This document shows, piece after piece, positions 1 to 10,864 of a DNA stretch of 64,000 nt. The notes beneath the pieces were generated by a model. The model saw only the letters and a list, made by a program, of their open reading frames with translations, was not told where the DNA came from and did not search any database. Each line of letters starts with the position of its first letter. The stretch's first letter is position 1. A program made the position numbers and the translations under genes. Source of the stretch: Kappaphycus alvarezii (taxonomy: Eukaryota > Rhodophyta > Florideophyceae > Gigartinales > Solieriaceae). The stretch is taken from assembly GCA_002205965.3 (NCBI GenBank), contig NADL03000459.1:2108001-2172000 (forward strand), in the 5' to 3' direction.

Positions 1-1041
1 CAAACTTTTCGACGTTGTCGTGAATACGGACGACATCGTCGCTGAGCTCCTCCTTGATGCTCACATTGACACCAACCTTTTTCAAGATTCTCTCCACGTT
101 TTGCTCCTTTGCGGCGATTTCCTTTGCCAACTCTGGATTCTTGGCCTTTTCAATCTCCTTTCGCTCCCAATTCTCGACGCTGCGCTTTGCGAGCGGACAA
201 CGGTGAGCCACGAGAGAATGGCGACGCCAACTCCAATGCCGATAGTGATGCCAAAGGCCTCACCGACGGACAACTTTCGTCCAGCGAGAAGCGCTTGTCT
301 CCCTTGTAGATGATAAAGAAGATGGTGAGTGCGACTGCGAAACCATAGAATAGCGGCATGAAAATGAGACCGTTTTGTACGGATTGCTCCTCCTCAAGAC
401 CAGGGTGCGGACGACGAGAAACATGGCACTGCTATGATAGCTGATAGTACCGGGGATATGATCCAAGACAGGATGACACCGACGACGCCCTTCAACTTGT
501 CAAAGCCATCACCGTCAGCAATCCAGACGACGGCGTCCCTTCCACGTAGGCAAGCCCCACGCCAACCAGTGCACCAATGATCGAGTGCGTAGTAGACACC
601 GGAAGCGAAAGATACGTAGCCAAAACAAGCCAAATGGAGGATGCAATGAGCGCGGTCAAAAATCCGGTCATGAGCAACTCGGGTCCATTGAGGGCGCCCA
701 CTCGACCACTATCATTGACGCAATCGGGTTGAAAATCTCAGTATCGATAATACTTCTTCGGACGGTACTGGTTACCGAGCCACCCATGAGGAGGGCACCG
801 AGAAATTCAAAGACTCCAGCTATGACGACGGCCCAGAGAAGAGAGAGGGAGCCTGCACCGACGGAGGTTGCAAAGGCGTTTGCTACGTCGTTGGCGCCTA
901 TGCCCCAGGCCATTGCAAAGGCTACTATGCCGCCGACGATGACCATCCATCTGTAGTTTAGGACAGAGTCGACTTGGAAGGCTTGGCCGAGGGGAGGTTG
1001 TCGCGGGCTATGAGCTCGGGCCAGTTGAGACTCTCTGCCAT
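1..1041 (-). CDS. PiT-family sodium/phosphate symporter, N-terminal part, frame-shifted, runs off the left edge
   Basis: Read on the minus strand from an ATG at 1041 (MAESLNWPELIARDNLP). PiT (PHO4/SLC20) proteins are plasma-membrane inorganic phosphate importers driven by sodium or protons. The family signature GANDVANAF is at about 890, followed by a hydrophobic helix and GGSVTSTVRRSIID. PVSTTHSIIGALVGVG, the conserved PVSTTHS motif, lies near 600. Further membrane segments follow (VGVILSWIISPVLSAIIAV near 470; LFYGFAVALTIFFIIY near 330; SVGEAFGITIGIGVGVAIL near 250). From about 190 to 1 is a charged stretch rich in K and E, typical of the large cytosolic loop. The second half of the protein lies outside the window. 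Reading it needs about six single-base frame changes (near 990, 700, 560, 420, 290 and 190), but there is almost no other damage. This fits assembly errors in a live gene better than an old pseudogene. Family call is firm; activity is uncertain. Confidence 0.88.
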
Positions 1042-1317
1042 GATTGGTTTGGTGGGGGTGCGGGAGGGGGTGTAGAGAGGGGTCAGCTGTCAAGATCAAG
1101 GGGGGTGGGGCGGGGTGGAGTGCTGGTTATAAAGAGATGTGGGCGGTGTGAACAACGGACTGGACGGCAGTGGATTGCAAGTGGGGGGGAAATTATGTTG
1201 AGAATGAATCTGTTTGAAACAGGGACGGTGGCGAGGTGGATGGTTTGTTTGGAGGCAAATAGCGTGGGCGGTCAACATTGAGCCATACAGCGGTGCAATG
1301 CAATGGTATCGGATCTG

Positions 1318-1364
1318 TACTGAACTGTACTGCAGTGCTGTTGTGCTGTACAGTACAGTATCGA
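1318..1364. repeat. Cluster of ACTGTAC / GTACAGT half-sites
   Basis: Several copies of actgtac and gtacagt in direct and inverted orientation within 50 bases, about 280 bases upstream of the phosphate transporter start codon. The same word forms clean palindromes at 3957 and 4028 and at the end of the copia LTRs. Confidence 0.6.
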
Positions 1365-3956
1365 TGCTCAGTGCAAATAACAACTGGTCTTTGAGATTAT
1401 TGTACAGTATAATACCTATTTTATTCGTATTCATGTGTTGTGTCACCAGATCAATCTTTTAAACACCTCGTATCCCAACGGCTCCCTTTTTGCACCCCCC
1501 CCACCCCCCCCGCCTTTATTCAACTGTACACTACTAGTACCCCATCCCCCCGAAAACACTCACCTCGCAAATTTGCATCGGCGCAATCTTTCTCCCCTTG
1601 CACTATCGGGCACTGGCGTGTATGGTAGTGGTGTGAATATAAAAGTATAAATTTTCGTATGAAAGTATAGTACGTTTAACAATGTGATTTTCACAAGGCA
1701 GTTACAGGCCGCTTGGTTTAACCTCTATCACAAGATGCACACCTCCCGTGTGGTGCTTATACGGTAATACTCTACGTAATATGGTAGGCACTCAGAATCG
1801 GTATATACTGTACGTTGTTTGCATTTCATTTCATTTCATTTTCTTGGTTTGCCGCTGTGCCAAGCTTGTGAATCAACACACCCTCGCTTCGACTTGAGAC
1901 TTGACCAGCTTTGCTATGTCATGTGCAGAGTGGATCAAGTCCTCGTGAATCTTTGATTATACAGTATGGACTGTGCCTCCCCAAGTATCGTAGGGTTGTG
2001 CAATGTGTTCGAGACATGGGAATGTCATGGATGTGTGCATTCGGATTCTTGCATGGATTGATGATGCAACAGGTAGGATTGCATGCTGTATATATCAGTT
2101 TGTGATGGGATCTAAGATGTTGGGATCTCGCTTTGGTAGAGTACGGAATCTTTCCACATGGGAATATAATACAGTAATACAGGTGGCGCATTCATTGATA
2201 CCGTAGTGTGCTGTGCTGCACTCTATTCATGACTTTAGTTGCTCTGTACTTTTTCTATGCCCTGGTTGCCGTTTGAGAATAGCGTTTTGCTGCTGTAGCA
2301 CTAGCACTACCACTAGACGTTATATGCAGTCAGTCCAATGGATTACGCGACAAACCCATATTACAATCCTTCCGAATATTCTCGAATCTTTTCAAAGTAA
2401 AAAAATTGTTTCCACAAAGAACAAGGTTCAATGATTCGCTTGTAGATACTGTACGATTCCTTTGGCCACTCGCAGTATTGCATTTACAGTAATACAGTAA
2501 CAACTTTTTCAATACAGTATCTCATTTCAAGAGTATCATAGACCACAACACATGACTAGTGTTGTACATACAGGCACTTTACTACCCATGCCACCGATTC
2601 AAACATGTTTACAGCCCGTTACCTTTGAATTTACGCGATGAATACGAATCGACTGCTTTTCCACACTCGTACAGTATCCATGTATTTCCGTTTAAAGGCC
2701 CATGTCGCAACTATTTTTTGCATTCACCCGTATTGAAACGTGGGCACACATGGCTCCATGGTATAGAAAAGACTCTCCGATATCTCTTGAAAAACATTTC
2801 CGCTACATGTATGTTTGATACACACATCCACAAACATACCCCAATAGCCGCTGTATCCTGACTGGCTATCAATCCCACTCGTCAGTGTCAGAGCATTGCA
2901 ATGACGTGTGTCATTGTTCATCTCCCCTAGATTTGCACTGCCACCATCCAATCAAACAATCAAAACGCCCCAACCTAACTGAATCTACAAAAACTGTCAC
3001 AACCGCATGGAGGCACTCATTTCACATCCGACTCTCTCTCATCCCGCATCCGACTGGCCCCAGCATAATAAACGTTGCATCAGGGGGGGACTGAAACTTG
3101 TACCGTACCCTAAATTCTTGTTCATCTCCATTACCGTTCGAGGCAATAGCACCTGCAGCTAATCAAAGATAATGCTACAGTAGGTGCCAAAATGAGTACA
3201 TACTCAACAAGAGCGACGCAATAAAGCATGTCATGGGATGCATTATTATTCCGGGTCCCTTCTTGCTTGTGGCTAGCCCACTTTCTGCATGCTCTACACA
3301 AGAAACGCATGAAAAGATTCTCTCCACCCCACTCGACGACAGTGCTGTGATACCGTCCTGTTGGGTAACATGGTATAAAGAGTCAATGTGCACTCTAGGG
3401 GTTTTAGGGTTTTAACAACAGTACAATATGGATAGAGAATCCTTGTGCATTTATCCTGAAGCGAGCACTATATACTGTACTGCACAGTACTTTGGCCACA
3501 TCAAGGACACCCGAGAACCTTGTCGCGGGGACTTTGGGGATAGCAATAACAACCCCTTTTCAAGAGCGCTGCACCGGGACGACAAGGGACAGAGGTTGCG
3601 CCAATCACTTTCGCAGCTGTTTCGGAAACTGCCGCAAAAAGTGACTGCAGCTCTCAGTTTTGGAATCGCTGTGCATCATCCAAAAAGGATATTCATCCAA
3701 AAGAATGAATGATCCCACTGGAGGAATGAGCTTTCAACCTTACTGTCGAAGATAGATACCGTACAGGAATAAATGCGGCTGTTATTGATGCAGTGCAAAT
3801 ACCGTACAGACGGAATCTATTTGCGGTACAGAACATGTAACAAAATTGTACCTAGCGCTTGCACACAACGTTTTCGAGGCCGCAACAGTTTAGTAAACTA
3901 ACCCAATCAAAAATCCGCAATGAATATTCAACCCCCTGTCTTGACGAGTTGTGTAC

Positions 3957-3977
3957 AGTTCAGTACAGTACTGAACT
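3957..3977. repeat. Perfect palindrome, 9-bp arms
   Basis: Arms agttcagta and tactgaact around a 3-base spacer (cag). It belongs to the TACTGTAC-like family of palindromes in this window. It could be a protein-binding site or a fragment of a small repeat; sequence alone does not decide. Confidence 0.75.
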
Positions 3978-4027
3978 CGCCCTAATGACACTCTACTGTA
4001 CTTGTTCGTCGCTAGCGTGGTCCAGTG

Positions 4028-4050
4028 CAATACTGTACCGTACAGTATTG
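4028..4050. repeat. Perfect palindrome, 10-bp arms
   Basis: Arms caatactgta and tacagtattg around a 3-base spacer (ccg). It lies 50 bases from the 3957 palindrome, with another tactg-repeated stretch at about 4080-4098. Confidence 0.75.
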
Positions 4051-5239
4051 CCCAGGTCGTGTCCCAACATCCCCCGTCTACTGTACTGTACTGTACAGGC
4101 CCAGTCACACGCTGGCACCGCAACAAAATGCCCCCCCTATGACAACTCCTCTTCACTTTACTTTATAACAAACCATGCCGTCTGTCGCAACTCTTGCCCC
4201 TTTGACAACTAATGGTTACATACCGTACACCACCACCGATAAAAGGCTGTGCAACAGGCAACCACACACCGCGATTCGCCCTTGCATTTGGTGTCCACTG
4301 TCCCCGCCGGATCACCCCTCGTCCTGAATGCCGCACTTGGGTCCACCCACACCGCTTACAGTTACTTTGCCTCTCCATGCCTCGCTGTTCACTCACAACC
4401 CACGATAGTAATGCAATATAACCTGGCACGTTTATATCATTCCTTCTCGAATCAACCTCACCTTGATGTTAGTTCCCCCGGATATATACCATGCACACAT
4501 AATTTGAGATTGCCATCCTGCACCACGAAAATGAGTGCGCTCAAGTGCAAACTCGCTGTCCAACAGGTAGCACGGCCACCGTTGCCCAGGCATTCCAATC
4601 CGGGTTGACTTTTCTTTGTCCAACTTGCCCCATGGTTACCGCCATTCAGCGATTAAACTGCTGGCTCACTTACCTTGCAGTAGCATTCATAACAAAGAGC
4701 AGGACGGTGTGCTTACGGCCCACGCCGAGAGAGCATGCTTGTCACAGCATGGCTTGTATTTGTGTGACACTGTTGATGCATCCAAAAGTCAACTGATGAA
4801 ATTGGAAAGACGATTTGGTGCGTTACTCTGGGAAGAGGGAAAACTTTGGCTGTTTTAATGATTGAAAATTAAGGTCGCCTGTAATCCCGGATAACATTGG
4901 TATGTAAAGGTACGGTCTTGCAATGTCACAACCTGCGCGCAAGTCCAACAACTACTCATCCTCGTCCTCAATCGAACCTGGCTCTCATGGGTCGGCGACG
5001 TCGCTATTAACGTCGTCGCCTTTCACAGAATTAGAGTCAGACCAAGACCAATCCATCCAGTTAACCAGCACCCACACGCGCTCAGTTCCTTACGGACCCT
5101 GCAGAGGCAAACCGGTGGTCGTCTCCATGCTCGTAATAGCCTCGCCCGCTGGGTGCTCTGGGAAGATATGTTTCATCTATCCTAGTGCTTTCCGCACAAC
5201 CGCAATCGACTCAAAAGGGTTTGCAAACACAGTAAATAG

Positions 5240-5421
5240 GGACGAACTGCGCTCTCTATGAAATTTGACTCACATTGAAGGAATTGTGAATGGTCGTGTT
5301 TAGTGTTTGATATGCTGAATCCGTTGAATGGTCGTACTTGTAATCTGCTTGTATTGCTTTCTGCAAAGTTGTCAGCTCTAGTATTTGCGTTGGTAGCTCT
5401 TGTGTATGTACTTTTATTTCG
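5240..5421. repeat. Older dispersed repeat, left half, interrupted by a LINE fragment
   Basis: Aligns by eye with 8880-9040 (shared words such as cttgtatt, tgctctcgtattt versus gctctagtattt). The alignment stops at 5421, where LINE coding sequence begins, and resumes at 6263. The 8.9-kb copy is continuous across that point and therefore shows the unoccupied state. The nature of the repeat itself is unknown. Confidence 0.65.
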
Positions 5422-6262
5422 CTCGTCTATGGCCCTCCCGGGAGCCAAGGAATGGGTGTATTGTCCCCCATGCCCCGGACTCCAGACAAGCACTGACCAT
5501 CGAGAATTCTCGGTGTGGCTTCAATACTACTGTCAAGTCCCACTTTTTCACCCTGGCACGCCATGCCCGAGAAGGAATTGCCCGGACACACTCGATGTAC
5601 ATGGCGATCATCTGATGCACTGCTTGCATGGAGCCCAAAGGATCAACCGACACGATCGCCAAGTAACCCTTCTCGCGAAAGACCTGGCAAGAGCTGCTCG
5701 TCATCCTGTTGTAGAGCCACGCCATGGTCTCCACCGCACGAGACCGCACGAGACCAGACATCCAGGCAATGGGAAGCAGCGGAGGGACCCACTTTTTTGA
5801 TGTTACCTTCGTGAACCCCCTCGCTCCCTCCAACAGAAGAGTGAGGGCCTTCAACCTGATGTCCTCTCTGAATGCGGCGCGAAATGCAAAGCAGAGAAGA
5901 TATCAATCCTTTATCGAGACCTCCACCAGAGTAGGCTCGTGCCTGTGCCAATCTCCACTCTTGGAGGTTGGCACCCGGATGCATGTGCAGTGCTAAATGA
6001 CGTGGCAAGGAACGTGGCTGTGAGGGCACTGGAGACGTACGGAAAGGTTCGGGGGGTTTTGATGCAAAGGCACGCTGCAGCACCCGTCATGTCCAATGCG
6101 GCCTGCTTGATGGCTGGCCTGAAGGTAGCATTTTAGGGAGCGTAGTTCCTTCCCCATAACTGTGTCGGTATACCCTTTTTGAGTCGATTGTGGTTGTCTG
6201 GAAAACCATGGGATAGATCGGATATATCTTCCAAGAGTAAAACACCCAAACGTTCCCCCCCT
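5422..6262 (+). mobile_element. 5'-truncated non-LTR retrotransposon (restriction-like endonuclease type), C-terminal fragment
   Basis: Encodes the last about 240 residues of a LINE polyprotein with a restriction-like endonuclease (RLE) after the reverse transcriptase, as in R2-type clades. Seen in order: LPGAKEWVY; a zinc knuckle CPRRNC...GDH...HC near 5570-5630; INRHD near 5645; the PD-D core RPDI (about 5754) followed by FFDVTFVNPLAP (about 5796); KQRRYQSF; then LGGWHPDA (about 5960) and NAACLMAGL before a stop at about 6136. The RT domain is missing. At least two frame shifts break the frame (near 5740 and 5930). The 3' end is a C-run followed by tta at 6252-6264. Insertion ends were defined by comparison with the empty paralog at 8.9 kb; no target duplication is visible. 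Confidence 0.78.
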
Positions 6263-6400
6263 TATATGGAGATGTTCGTGCTATTGGTAAATGGGTACCG
6301 ACGTACGAGGTTCGCGGACCATAGTACCAATAGACACCGCTACCATTGCCAGTGCCAAAGTACTATTGAGAGCGACTTTACATTGTTACGGGCCCATCCG
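6263..6400. repeat. Older dispersed repeat, right half
   Basis: Continues the match to 9040-9165: tatatggagatgttcgtg here versus tatatagagatgttcttg there, then ggtaaatgggta and ccattgccagtgc. Together with 5240-5421 it forms one repeat split by the LINE insertion. Confidence 0.65.
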
Positions 6401-7100
6401 ACCCATTGTCGGAATCGTGGCCTACAAGGCCTCTTTTTATTTGGATTACACGCAATGTCCTGTTGACGGATGGTAGGGGGCAACGTGGAGTGCGTTAATG
6501 TTTGAAAGATATGGTCGGATGTGGCCCGAAACATCCTAGAGGCTGATAAGTAGTACCTCTTAATTTTCCCTAAAAAGCAGGCTCAAGGCCGGACTTGACT
6601 TGCTACGTTGGACATTACGGCGGCGGCAGTGTGCCTTTGGGTAAGCAACGCTCGGACCTTGCCATAGGTCTCCATCGCACTTCGACCAATTGTGCTCCAA
6701 TCCCAGCACTTTGGCCGAGTTCGAGACCTTTGTCGGTCGATCCTAGATAACGAAATCCAGACCGTAGCTGGAAGAAAATTGTTGAAGATATCTGCAAGCG
6801 GGACGGCCTATCGGTTGTGAGCGAACTGCACCAGAATCTCACAGCTTTATTGCCTCTGAGGCGTGGAACAAACGAGACATTCAGGAATTTGGAGTCTCGG
6901 TCTGTTGATCAGGTTTCAAAGTTTCCCTCAAACACCAGTTCTTCGAAATCACCTGAAGCACTGACTGCGTTTATATTGCCGGCTAACTATGCAGTCAAAA
7001 ATGGTTAGAGAATATCCGTTCTAGCTGTTGCCTGTTATAGGACCTCTTTAGAAGCCTCGGCACAACTGATCAATATTTGGCGACTATTTCATTCGAGAAG
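6401..7100. other. Unassigned, probably repeat-derived
   Basis: No recognisable gene. Short open frames at 6615-6842 (minus) and 6817-7008 (plus) show no family motif. Flanked on both sides by LINE tails. Confidence 0.4.
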
Positions 7101-7440
7101 GTTGGATCGCTTTTGAGGTAATCTTACCGCCGCCCTCACTCACCAACGCAGGGTCCAGGACCTACAGCACAAGCTGTCAAGGCGCCTGGTCTCCCCTTCC
7201 CTGCCCTCCCGCGACCCAGGTTTCCGATTCCAGCCTCTGGTTTTCGACTCCCTCGGTGCCCCTTCTCCGGATACCGCATCATTCATTGAAGAGTTTGTAC
7301 CACGTGTAGCCATGAAATGCACACCTCGGACGCTACGATTCGCACACGCATCTACCAGCGTATCAGTTGCACTTTGTGGTCGTCGGTGGCTATGGCCATC
7401 ACATCGCGGGCTCATCTGCAAGTGACAGATGCGGTCCATC
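7101..7440 (+). mobile_element. C-terminal tail of a second RLE-LINE subfamily
   Basis: A plus-strand reading contains LQHKLSRRLVSP, then FRFQPLVFDSLGAPSPDT, then FIEEFVPRVA. The FxPLxFDSLGAPS block also occurs on the minus strand at 23.4 kb. This block is known from the C-terminal end of RLE-bearing LINE polyproteins, where it follows the endonuclease. The rest of the element is absent. Subfamily assignment rests on the match between the two copies. Confidence 0.55.
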
Positions 7441-8879
7441 CAGTTAGCCCTTAACTGAATAGTCGGTCAGTCGGTGTACACTCAAGATAAATAATAAGTA
7501 AAGATTTCTCTCTTCACCAAGTCAGGTCTCATGTATAACCGTCAATAAAGTTGAGTGCAATTAATATTGAGTCAAAGAAGTGTTACGGAAGACGCAATAG
7601 ACACAGTAAATACAAGATGACACCGACCCAGTTTTCCGCTTACACAGGCAAATCTAAATTGTAGTGCAATACGTGGTGCGCAGTTGTTCCCGTCTAGATA
7701 CGGAATAACGACAGACAATGGAAAAAAACACACACCAAGAATCACAGGGTTCTTTGCTGTCCATATTTTTCTTTAAGCACCCTGGGATGCAGTAGCACAC
7801 CTCGCCGACGGCGAGTAGAAGTTAGGGTGGTAGAACGGGGGTGATTCCCTGGACGCCCGGATGGTATAATTGTCCTTCGGGCTTTAAGGTCGGGTCGGGA
7901 TCCGCGGAATGCTGGGACCTTGAGAAGAATCGAGCTCAAAGTACCGTGGGCACTAGGGTGAAATATTTGACAAAAGAAGATGTAGTAGTGGGTCAGCAGT
8001 GCTGAGTATCTCCTTTTAGGTTAAGGGGTGTTGTCGCCAGCGAAAAAATTGAAGTTCATATCTGTGTATAGATGCCGGAGTCCGGGGCGCCAAGTGTGAA
8101 TAAATATCACAAACGAACAATGAAAGGGAAATGGGTAGAGAGAGGAAAATGGAAGGGTAACCCGTTCGGATAAACGCGACTCTAGCCGAAGTGCCGTTGG
8201 TAAAGTTATTACAAAGGATGAAGTCGGGAGTCAAGTTTAGGGCCAACACTGCGGTTATTGCTTATTTGGGGGCCTTAGTGGCCAGGTAGGTACAAGTAAT
8301 AGCTAGCTAGGTTATAGTTATCTACAACGGCGGGTAAGTAAATTAAATCTTAGACAGGTAATGGAGATCCGAGTTAGAGATGAGGAAAATAGGCACTTGG
8401 CCAAGTAGGTGCCATTCTACTGCGAAAATATAAGGTGAAATAAATTGTCGCAGTAGAGATTTTATCCACGAGAGAAGGGATTGGCGAAGAAAAAGTCTTA
8501 GCGAATCCCTACAAAGCCTTGATACGTACGGATGCGGAGTTTCCCATGGCGTTAGAATCCGCAGATTTACTTGGACCTTCTCTACTTGTTGCAAATCATT
8601 TGATAGATCTATCTGTGCAGATGTCAGCGTCATTCAATACGACTTTAAAATTTAAAATATTAACCGGGTGATCTGGATACCGTGGAAAACTGAATTTTAC
8701 AGACTCTTCGAAAAAAAAAGTAGTCCTTGCTTGGAATTCTGCAGCTGTCAATTTTTACAGGGAAGGTAGTTCTGTCCTTCTGAGAATGTCAAATTCGATC
8801 TTAAATTCATTAGACATGATATATCGATTTAAGAAAGACGGAGGAGTATGAAATTTTTGATGAATACAAACTGATGGCT
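7441..8879. other. No gene seen; AT content rises toward the right
   Basis: Short open frames here (for example 8343-8633 minus, 96 codons) have no recognisable motif and many stop codons nearby. Composition changes from mixed to AT-rich near 8.2 kb. Confidence 0.4.
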
Positions 8880-9165
8880 GAATTTTGAATCAAGATGAAG
8901 GAATCGTTGATGATCGTGCTTTATAAATGAAATTTTGAATCCGGTTATTAGTTGCACTTGTTATCTGTTTGTATTGTATTTTTGCTAAGATGTCTGCTCT
9001 CGTATTTGTTTTGATAGCACCTGTGTTTTTCCGTATATAGAGATGTTCTTGCAACTGGTAAATGGGTGCAGAGATACGAAATTAGCAGGTCATAGCACTC
9101 ACTATACCATTGCCAGTGCTAAAGTACTATCGAGCTACTTTAAATTGTATGCAAGAACTGTGACT
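8880..9165. repeat. Uninterrupted copy of the 5.2/6.3-kb repeat (empty site)
   Basis: Aligns with 5240-5421 joined directly to 6263-6400. It lacks the LINE insert and is more AT-rich than its partner, which suggests greater age or a decay bias. Confidence 0.65.
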
Positions 9166-10659
9166 CTGACGGAACATGTTACATCAAGGTGCGACGTTTT
9201 CACTAGCTGAAGAAAAGCCACCTAACTCTCACTTATACAAAGAAAGAGACACATTCGTAGTCACAGTAACATTTACGCTTGTATACCCCACCTCAAAGCG
9301 AAATCGAAGAGCTTTCTTAATACGCACCTGCTTGCGACGCTATGCCAAAATGCCATCCCTGAGGACATTTTGGCTGTAAATAACAGCAGCTCATTGGTTG
9401 TGAAATTATGTAAACACTATAATCCACCCATTACCTAGCCATTTTCTGAGTTTTATCCTTCCCTTTTCAAAAAGATTATTCTACATATTATTTAAGAACC
9501 ACTCGCAACGAAATATTCACGTTTGCTGGATATAACGTCATAGCGGCAGATAATTGATGTCTTTCTCTCTACTACATCTACCAATCTCAGTAAGTAGATG
9601 TTTCAATGAAATAATGACAGGATTACTACAGTAAATTAATAAATTTGGTAGATATGAAGAAATTTACCGTAGTTCCTAGAGCAGACACAAAAAAATAATT
9701 TCAGAGCATTTCATAAAAAATTGAATGGTAGCTTATCGTTAAATTCTAGCCGAATCATGGTTTCGCGAGGATGTTATACTAATTAAGAAAAAGCCTGCTC
9801 GTTAGTGATTCAACTGCGTGAATTAACGTGGAGCTCTAGAGGCAAAATTTTTTGAGCAATGATAATTCTTTTACATGACCTTGACTCATAAACATGAGAA
9901 AGGGATCCATCCCGTAGTATAAAACTAAAAATGAAAGCAAAAAAGTTTCAAAGGTATGGAAGCGCTTCTGATAAAGAAAAATATAGGCGCCAAATAGAGA
10001 AATGCTGTTGGGTAGGGTAATAGTTGCATCTCACAATTGAGAGAGCTAAATATATTGTCGAGATTAATTAAGGAAGGTATTGCCACCGTAAGGAGCGGAA
10101 GCTTAAATGGAGCTGCAGGAAGACATGAATTCTTGCACGGTACTTTTGTATTATTTATCTCTGAAATGAAACGCAAAAAATGCTTGATAAAAAAATCTCA
10201 AACGCAAGTTGTTAGGGAATTTTGCGCTTTTTGCTCCGAATAGATTGGAAACTTGGGAACTATCATAAATTAGCACGCCTTGAAAATAAAAAGTAAATCA
10301 AAAATGAAGCGCTAATTCACCAAATCGATGACTTGTGGGACGTAAAACAGAAATAATTTTTCTCCTTGAAAAAGAAACGGGATACTATCAAATCATAATT
10401 ATTGAGAAATATAATATTAAGATGGCATAATAGACAAATCTTAGACGTTAACAGTATTTAGTCCCTCGATTTGGACAGTCAGAATCTCCAAATGGAAAAA
10501 ATTGACCAGTACTATATTTTTCATTATTTGGGTTATTTTGTTTCATCGAGAATTGGTAAACTTTTTGTCCGCCTAAAACATGGAAAAGATATTCATTATA
10601 TTCCATAATTATCCATACAGAAACGATTATACGGAAAACTATCGAAATGTTTCTCTTCA
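9166..10659. other. AT-rich block without a recognisable gene
   Basis: Stop-rich in all frames; the longest frames (9925-10176 minus, 10037-10243 plus) show no motif. Confidence 0.5.
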
Positions 10660-10669
10660 ATTACGAGCT

Positions 10670-10854
10670 CCAATGCCGCTTGTTTGCTGGCTGGCCTCCC
10701 TTCCACCTTCTGGTAGATTGGAGTGCCATCCACAGCTTTCGACGCATTGTACGGTTTCGCAATTGGCTTGACAATGATACGATATCTACGCTCCGGTACA
10801 AATTTACTGGATACCAACCCACATATCTACCACAGTAAATTAACCCCCATTTAC
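10670..10854 (+). mobile_element. Short 5'-truncated LINE 3' end with perfect target-site duplication
   Basis: 185 bases holding only the last codons of the LINE polyprotein (plus-strand reading NAACLLAGLPSTFW) and its 3' untranslated region, ending in a C-run followed by attta. It is flanked by the direct repeat attacgagct at 10660-10669 and 10855-10864. Severe 5' truncation plus a roughly 10-bp duplication is the mark of target-primed reverse transcription. The same 3' tail occurs inverted at 20.4 and 22.0 kb. Confidence 0.85.
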
Positions 10855-10864
10855 ATTACGAGCT

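Larger units (their letters stand above)
1042..5239. other. Intergenic region with palindromes and no supported gene
   Basis: No reading frame here resembles a known protein. It holds a run of C-rich sequence at about 1494-1513, several TACTGTAC-type palindromes (listed separately) and stretches of normal GC. An open frame at 4923-5261 (plus, 112 codons, Ser-rich start) is the longest, but it overlaps the start of an old repeat and shows no motif, so it is not called a gene. The region upstream of the phosphate transporter start (1042-1300) would contain its promoter, but no convincing core element was found on the minus strand. Confidence 0.5.

Noticed and set aside
4923..5261. 112-codon open frame with a Ser-rich start as a host gene
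   Set aside because: No domain, and its 3' end overlaps the start of a dispersed repeat; the hydrophobic tail does not look like a continuing protein.
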